Of a DNA stretch of 18,808 bases, positions 14,495-18,808 are shown in pieces; position 1 is the stretch's first letter, and each line of letters opens with the position of its first letter. Location of the stretch: the NCBI GenBank assembly GCA_022361095.1, contig JAKSBO010000955.1, positions 1 through 18,808 of the forward strand, given 5' to 3'. The translations under genes were made by a program, and so were the position numbers. Source of the stretch: Desulfobacterales bacterium (lineage in GTDB: Bacteria; Desulfobacterota; Desulfobacteria; Desulfobacterales; Desulfobacteraceae). Below the pieces are notes generated by a model that did no database searches, was not told the origin of the DNA, and saw nothing but the letters and a program-made list of their open reading frames with translations.

Positions 14495-15121
14495 TCAAGG
14501 AATCCTGCGGGGGGCCTCTTTATTGAAAAAGCTTTTGATTTTTGTAAAAAGCATTTTGATACCCCGCCATATTTTAGGCAGCAACCACACAATCAGGCAA
14601 ATAAAGCCGGTCAGAAGCGCCAAAAATAAAACGGGATTATGAAGTGCTGCCAGAATGCCGCCGATGACGGCCAGATCTTCGAGTACCGAAGCGATCCAAT
14701 TGGAAAAGGGTTCAGGCGAGGTGTTGATCAACAGCCTTGAACCCGATTTGGTCAGATGGCTGCCCGTGGCAAGGCCTCCGCCCAGGATTCCGGCGGCAAG
14801 GGCCAAAGAAGGATTAACATCGCCCACGGCACCTGCGGCAAGCATTACCCCGGCAGGAATCCGGATAAAGGTGTGGATGGCATCCCATCCCGTATCCACC
14901 CCTGGGGTTTTATCCGCAAAAAACTCAACGCAATACATGAAACCGGACGCCCACAGCACCACAGGATCGGACAATATTTCAAGATTCCGGGGCAGCACCA
15001 GATTGCCGGTGGCACCCAAAATGCCCAAGACAAATACCGTGGCATACAGATTAATTCCGCTGGCCCATGCCGTGCCCATGCTCAATGCTATGGCTTTGAT
15101 AATCTGATCAAAGGATTCCAT
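14495..15121 (-). CDS. DUF4126 family membrane protein
   Basis: Small inner-membrane protein of 208 residues that fits the DUF4126 family: SMGTAWASGINLYATVFVLG near the N-terminus, the PGVDTGWDAIHTFIRIPAG segment in the middle and GGGLATGSHLTKSGSRLLIN after it. Some four to five hydrophobic segments are visible, ending with ALLTGFICLIVWLLP and a basic tail (KIKSFFNKEAPRRIP). The function of the family is unknown. ATG at 15121 is well supported by AAGGAG 8 bases upstream. It converges with the binding-protein gene and lies 123 bases downstream of the AAA ATPase gene on the same strand; that gap holds nothing I can identify. Confidence 0.82.
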   Translation of the reverse strand: MESFDQIIKAIALSMGTAWASGINLYATVFVLGILGATGNLVLPRNLEILSDPVVLWASGFMYCVEFFADKTPGVDTGWDAIHTFIRIPAGVMLAAGAVGDVNPSLALAAGILGGGLATGSHLTKSGSRLLINTSPEPFSNWIASVLEDLAVIGGILAALHNPVLFLALLTGFICLIVWLLPKIWRGIKMLFTKIKSFFNKEAPRRIP

Positions 15122-15244
15122 GGTTAAAGCTCCTTTTACCGGTTGCGGTTCATCCAGTCCTTTTTCCTAAAACTCAAGTATCACGCACGTGTTTACCTTC
15201 ATCACTATCACATCACTCCGGGCAAAGCCATACGAGGGAACAGT

Positions 15245-16483
15245 TTACAAGTACCACCAAGGCACTGCCAGGACATCCTTTTTGATATATTGAAGGGACG
15301 GCACAGCGCAAACAACCAGCCCTTTTTGAATATTTTCTTTTGGAAAACAATCCTTAAACGCTTGAAAGCCTCGAACATCTTTGCGGTAAGGATTACTTTT
15401 TGATTTTATTTCAACAGGATAAAGTCTGCCGTTCAATTCAAGAATCAAATCAACTTCAGCGCCGGAATGACTTCGAAAATGGTACAGGTTGGGTTGAATC
15501 GGCAATTTTTGAATCAGTTTCACGATCTCCATGACAACAAAGGTTTCAAACAAAGCGCCTTGTAATGGATGGGATGCAATCACCTCAGGTGAAGATATTT
15601 TCTGTAAATTGCAAATCAGGCCTGTATCAGTGAAATATCCCTTATTTTTACCGCTGATTTTCTTCACCGGGTTTCTGGAAAAAGCGGGAATGGAAATCCA
15701 CTGGAAAGTCGATTCTGCGGTTTGGGCCCAGGAGAGGGCAGTAGCCCTGGCAACCCCAAGTTCCCTGCCAAGTTGATTGGAGTTGACCTCCTGGGCGGTC
15801 AGGGCGCCCAAAAGCCCCACAAACCGGCCAAAAGTCTGTAATGAACCAATATTTGCGACCTTTCGCACGTCCCGTTCAATATAGGTCTGCATATATGACT
15901 GCCAATAAGCCGGGATCAAAGCATCGGGCAATTCTGAGATTTTAGGATAACCGCCCTTCCAAATTGCATCAAACACCGAACGGTTGGTGTCGACGGCGTC
16001 ATCTTCAGACAGGAAATCCTTTTCAGGATCTAACAGCCACTGTTCCAGAAAGCCGCCCCCGGTTTTTTCATGGACTTCACTATAGCTCATGGACCATAGG
16101 TTCAGAATGGCCACCCGGCCGGCAAGGGATTCAGAGATGTCCCTGAGAACAGACAAGTTCTGGGAGCCGCTCAGAATATACATGCCGTTCTTTTTTTCCT
16201 GATCTACTTTTCGCTTAATGGCGTTAAGAAGTTCCGGGGCATACTGGACTTCATCAAAAAAAGCCGGGGCCTTAATATTCTGAAGAAAGAAATCGGGATC
16301 CTGCCGGGCATTGCCGATATCGACAACCGGATCAAATACGGTAGTACGTATCTTTCCGGAATAAAGATTCTCCACAAGTGTAGATTTTCCAACTTGCCGG
16401 GCACCCAAGACTGCCACAACCGGGTAATACTGAAACAGTTCCGCCAGCTTATTTTCAATTAATCGGTGCTTGTATCTAATCAT
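15245..16483 (-). CDS. AAA ATPase with DUF4143 C-terminal domain
   Basis: Cytoplasmic protein of 412 residues from the widespread AAA_14/DUF4143 group. Walker A is GARQVGKST (27-35), Walker B is AFFDEVQ (about 74-80) and the sensor region is MYILSGSQNLSVL. The C-terminal part has the nuclease-like pattern HSGAEVDLILE, then YPVEIKSKS (Asp345, Glu358, Lys360), as in PD-(D/E)XK folds. The biological role of the group is poorly defined; many members are in genomic islands and some are thought to act in DNA-related or toxin-like functions. ATG at 16483 is preferred to TTG at 16501 because it sits at the end of a perfect inverted repeat and begins the conserved MIRYKHR. Codon use is less GC-rich than its neighbours, which hints at transfer. 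Confidence 0.85.
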   Translation of the reverse strand: MIRYKHRLIENKLAELFQYYPVVAVLGARQVGKSTLVENLYSGKIRTTVFDPVVDIGNARQDPDFFLQNIKAPAFFDEVQYAPELLNAIKRKVDQEKKNGMYILSGSQNLSVLRDISESLAGRVAILNLWSMSYSEVHEKTGGGFLEQWLLDPEKDFLSEDDAVDTNRSVFDAIWKGGYPKISELPDALIPAYWQSYMQTYIERDVRKVANIGSLQTFGRFVGLLGALTAQEVNSNQLGRELGVARATALSWAQTAESTFQWISIPAFSRNPVKKISGKNKGYFTDTGLICNLQKISSPEVIASHPLQGALFETFVVMEIVKLIQKLPIQPNLYHFRSHSGAEVDLILELNGRLYPVEIKSKSNPYRKDVRGFQAFKDCFPKENIQKGLVVCAVPSLQYIKKDVLAVPWWYL

Positions 16484-16526
16484 AACCTTGATATTTATCA
16501 ATCAAACTGACAAATATCAAGGTTAT
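16482..16526 (-). promoter_or_regulatory. Perfect 15-bp inverted repeat at the start codon of the AAA ATPase gene
   Basis: Arms ATAACCTTGATATTT (16482-16496) and AAATATCAAGGTTAT (16512-16526) are exact reverse complements around a 15-base spacer. The A and U of the AUG start codon are the last two bases of the arm, so in RNA the hairpin would hide the start codon; in DNA the arms could be an operator. A related sequence, TGATAAATATTGAGG, lies at 16573-16587 upstream of the divergent gene. Confidence 0.7.
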
Positions 16527-16627
16527 ATTTACAGTAGGATTGAAGCGTGGCTCTATTTATTTCTATAGAATAGTGATAAATATTGAGGAAAAGAATAACA
16601 TCGAATCCTTAAAGGAGAATACAGGCA
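16527..16627 (+). promoter_or_regulatory. Upstream region of the GatB/YqeY gene
   Basis: Possible promoter with TTGAAG at 16540-16545 and TATAGA at 16564-16569 (18-base spacer; four of six bases match each box roughly), followed by the half-site-like TGATAAATATTGAGG at 16573 and a clear ribosome binding site AAAGGAG at 16610-16616, about ten bases before the ATG. The promoter boxes are weak evidence; the ribosome binding site is sound. Confidence 0.35.
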
Positions 16628-17128
16628 ATGGCAGAGAACACAGCAACATATGGCTGGGATGCATCAATGGGCATCTCCCTTTATGATAAAATACGGCAGG
16701 ATATGAAAACATCCATGCTTAAAAAAGATACGGCCGTAAGGGATACCATGCGCCTGATTATGGGGGCGTTTCCCGAAATCACGGTTCCCATCACCCTTGA
16801 AAGCGGGAAAAAATCAACCCGGGCAAAAACGCCCGAGGAGATCACGGATGAGGATATTCATAATATCATCCGGAAGTTCGTCAAATCTGAAAAAACCGTG
16901 CTGGGGCTTAAAAAAGAGGCTTCTTCTGATTACCTGGAACTTTTGGAATCCTACTTACCCAAAATGGCGTCCACAGAAGAGATTGAAGCGTGGATCAAAA
17001 GCAATGTGGACTTTTCTGCCATGAAAAGCCCCATGCAGGCCATGGGGCCGGTTATGAAACAATTTGGGAAACTTGCCGACGGCAACCAGGTCAAAGCCAT
17101 TCTCCAGGGGATGAGTGCTGAAAAATAA
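16628..17128 (+). CDS. GatB/YqeY domain protein
   Basis: Cytoplasmic protein of 166 residues. The GatB/YqeY domain covers about residues 17-164: YDKIRQDMKTSMLKKDTAVRDTMRLIMGA at the start, EEITDEDIHNIIRKFVKS in the middle and GPVMKQFGKLADGNQVKAIL at the end, which matches the tRNA-amidotransferase-tail fold. Free-standing YqeY proteins probably bind RNA or tRNA, but their role is not settled. A lysine/proline-rich insert (ITVPITLESGKKSTRAKTPE) replaces the usual short linker. The first 14 residues are extra compared with typical members; ATG at 16670 is an alternative, but the ribosome binding site favours 16628. The methyltransferase gene begins six bases after its stop. Confidence 0.85.
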   Translation: MAENTATYGWDASMGISLYDKIRQDMKTSMLKKDTAVRDTMRLIMGAFPEITVPITLESGKKSTRAKTPEEITDEDIHNIIRKFVKSEKTVLGLKKEASSDYLELLESYLPKMASTEEIEAWIKSNVDFSAMKSPMQAMGPVMKQFGKLADGNQVKAILQGMSAEK

Positions 17129-17134
17129 TCGTTC

Positions 17135-17755
17135 ATGGCGCATTCAACTTTAGATTATTACAATCAAAATGCCTTGAAAACGGCCCAGCGGTATGAATCG
17201 GCTGATGTCACAAAGCTGCATGATTTTCTTTTGTCCGGTCTGAAACCAGGCGGCAAAATTCTGGAGCTTGGGTGCGGCTCCGGCAGGGATGCCGCCTTTA
17301 TGGTCAGCCGGGGATTTAGGGTGCTGGCGACGGATGGCTCTGCCTCCATGGTTGAACAGGCAAAGAGACATCATCCCGAACTTGCGGGGCATGTCGTGCA
17401 CCTGAAGTTGCCGGACGGTCTCTCCAGCGGATCAGAGAGGTATGACGGGATATATGCCGTTGCCGTTTTGATGCATCTGTCCCTACCGAACATTGAAAAA
17501 ACAATTGTGGCCGTCAGTTCCCTTTTGGCACCAAAGGGCAAATTTATATTTTCGGTACCGGCCCAGAGGGATGATGTCATGACAAATGAGCTTGACCCTA
17601 AGGGCCGGCGATTTACAGCACTATCACCGGATGGATGGACCGATATATGCCTGAAATGCAACCTGCAGATTGTTCGAACCATGATGTCCGGGGATGGCAT
17701 GGGAAGAGACGGGATTGCCTGGATGAACTTTCTGACTGAAAACCTTAAGGCATAA
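17135..17755 (+). CDS. Class I SAM-dependent methyltransferase
   Basis: Soluble methyltransferase of 206 residues with a Rossmann-type SAM fold. Motif I is ILELGCGSGRD (42-52), the acidic residue that binds the ribose is Asp67 in VLATDGSASMVEQA, motif II/III region is YDGIYAVAVLMHL, and GKFIFSVPAQRDD follows a LLAPKG turn. The substrate cannot be told; the layout resembles small-molecule or tellurite/thiopurine-type methyltransferases of the Methyltransf_11/25 groups. It starts six bases after the YqeY gene and is probably co-transcribed; no strong ribosome binding site precedes ATG at 17135, consistent with coupling. It converges with the cotransporter gene. Confidence 0.85.
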   Translation: MAHSTLDYYNQNALKTAQRYESADVTKLHDFLLSGLKPGGKILELGCGSGRDAAFMVSRGFRVLATDGSASMVEQAKRHHPELAGHVVHLKLPDGLSSGSERYDGIYAVAVLMHLSLPNIEKTIVAVSSLLAPKGKFIFSVPAQRDDVMTNELDPKGRRFTALSPDGWTDICLKCNLQIVRTMMSGDGMGRDGIAWMNFLTENLKA

Positions 17756-17806
17756 GGCCCATGGGAATTTGCCAAACCATTCATTCCGGCACTTGGACCC
17801 AGAGGT

Positions 17807-17829
17807 TTCAAAACGGCTGAAATAAGCCG
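17807..17829 (-). terminator. Weak terminator candidate after the cotransporter gene
   Basis: On the minus strand, right after the stop, CGGCT, a six-base loop and AGCCG are followed by TTTTG. The five-base-pair stem is short, so this is a weak candidate. The whole convergent gap is only 74 bases. Confidence 0.3.
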
Positions 17830-18808
17830 CTACGGATCTTCATTATCCACAGCAAGCCCCTCATCCTTAGCCCGCCGGGAGACCTCCTTGAGCTTGGCCT
17901 GTTCCTTAAGCACCTTTCTATTGGCCTCTTCTGATTTCTCCTGCAATGCAATCTTTTCCTTAAGATGCGTTAACAGGTTCGGATCATTGAGCTGCATTTC
18001 ATCGGCGTCTCTGATAAATTCCGTGGCGGATTTTGCAGCCTGTCGGGCGCTTTTCTTTGCGGCATCCACCCTTTTTTGAGCATGCTTGAGTTCATCAAAC
18101 AAAAGAGCCAGTTCCCCGGCCCGGCCCTCTTCCGGGGATGAATCCAGTTCGATTTTCTGGGCGGCCATAACCATGGCCACGTTTTTCAGGCCCGGCAGAA
18201 GCCGGTCTGCCGGCAAGTCACCAAACATCAGGGCATCATCGTTTTTCAAGGAGACAGGGATAAACACCAGATCGGCCTGCCCGGACGTTTTTAAAAACAC
18301 CGCTTCATTGATGCCAAGAACAATCTTGGGTTCGGCCTGGATACGTTACTCATCCAGGGTATCGGCGAGCATTTGCATGACCTGTTCATTGTCCCGGTCA
18401 AGATAACAGGCTAAAAGCCTTATTTGGGCATCTTCCCAATGACCGTCTCTTGTGATCAGATAGGCAAGAAGAAGCATAAGCCGGCTGGTGTCGTCATCCT
18501 TCCACCAGACATCAATGATTTTTTCTTCGTCGGAATTTTCAGCCACTTCATGCAGTTCCTTTTGATCCCAGAGAATGATATTGCACCCGGACTGAACTGC
18601 CGGACGCATTAACTCCCGGTAATCGTGGAACCGGACAGGATCACCACTCTTGACACAGGGCTCATTCCAGTTCAAAAGCACGGTATTGGCCTTAACCGGA
18701 CCAAGGCCGAAACTCTGGCACAACACGGACAGGCCGTTGGCCGCATACTCCGACGAGAGTACAAGGGAAAAGGCGGAACCCTCTTTTTCGGAAATGATCC
18801 GGGCCAGG
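17830..18808 (-). pseudogene. SLC12-like cation-chloride cotransporter, C-terminal part, interrupted by an in-frame stop
   Basis: The frame is open from the right edge to a TAA at 18346-18348, then continues in the same frame to the TGA at 17830, so one gene is split by a single stop codon. The first part (LARIISEKEGSAFSLVLSSEY, then NTVLLNWNE and IIDVWWKDDDTSRLMLLLAYL) fits the cytoplasmic C-terminal domain of SLC12-like (amino acid permease/Na-K-Cl cotransporter) proteins; the family's IDVWW and LLLAYL pattern is clear. The second part (RIQAEPKIVLGINEAVFLKT, VFIPVSL, DDALMFGDLPADRLLPGL) continues the same domain, with an alanine/lysine-rich coiled-coil tail to the end. The membrane part lies outside the window. 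GTG at 18300 could restart translation but would give only a tail. A sequencing error must be excluded. Confidence 0.75.

Noticed and set aside
17371..17811. Minus-strand frame of 146 codons opposite the methyltransferase gene
   Set aside because: The plus-strand frame carries clear SAM-binding motifs; the antisense product has none.

Overview
The window looks like chromosomal DNA of an anaerobic, Gram-negative, sulfate-reducer-type bacterium (Desulfobacterota, probably Desulfobacteraceae-like). This is inferred from gene content and moderate GC, not from a marker gene. Supporting features are the anaerobic (early cobalt insertion) cobalamin pathway, a cobaltochelatase with a signal peptide like the periplasmic CbiK of Desulfovibrio vulgaris, and a phosphonate-type importer.

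Layout. (1) Positions 1-3590, minus strand: a LysR regulator followed by the binding protein, ATPase and the start of the permease of a 2-aminoethylphosphonate-type ABC importer; the permease runs off the left edge. (2) Positions 3846-13081, minus strand: one long B12 operon. In transcription order it holds a promoter, a cobalamin riboswitch, a terminator hairpin, periplasmic-type cbiK, btuC-like permease, btuD-like ATPase, btuF-like binding protein, cbiA, cbiC, cbiL, an uncharacterised Gate-type membrane protein and cbiD. From btuF to cbiD the genes overlap or touch. (3) Position 13264 onward, plus strand: a divergent orphan substrate-binding lipoprotein-family-type protein (ABC_sub_bind), sharing a 182-bp promoter region with the B12 operon. 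(4) Positions 14495-16501, minus strand: a DUF4126 membrane protein and an AAA/DUF4143 ATPase. (5) Positions 16628-17755, plus strand: a GatB/YqeY protein and a methyltransferase. (6) Positions 17830-18808, minus strand: the C-terminal part of an SLC12-like cation-chloride cotransporter, interrupted by an in-frame TAA and running off the right edge.

How the genes work together. The B12 operon couples cobalt insertion (CbiK), ring methylation (CbiL, CbiD), methyl migration (CbiC) and side-chain amidation (CbiA) to a FecCD-class importer, all behind one riboswitch. Many pathway genes (cbiE, F, G, H, J, T, P, B and the nucleotide-loop genes) are not in view and must be elsewhere if the pathway is complete.

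The most interesting signals are: the Gate-type membrane protein locked into the B12 operon by short overlaps on both sides; two hairpin repeats that start 1-4 bases after stop codons inside the operon and differ by paired (covarying) changes; a 22-bp palindrome midway between the divergent promoters; a perfect 15-bp inverted repeat covering the start codon of the AAA ATPase gene; a 26-base near-identical repeat shared by btuF and a distant intergenic region; and the nonsense-interrupted cotransporter. No rRNA, tRNA, CRISPR array or complete insertion sequence was seen.
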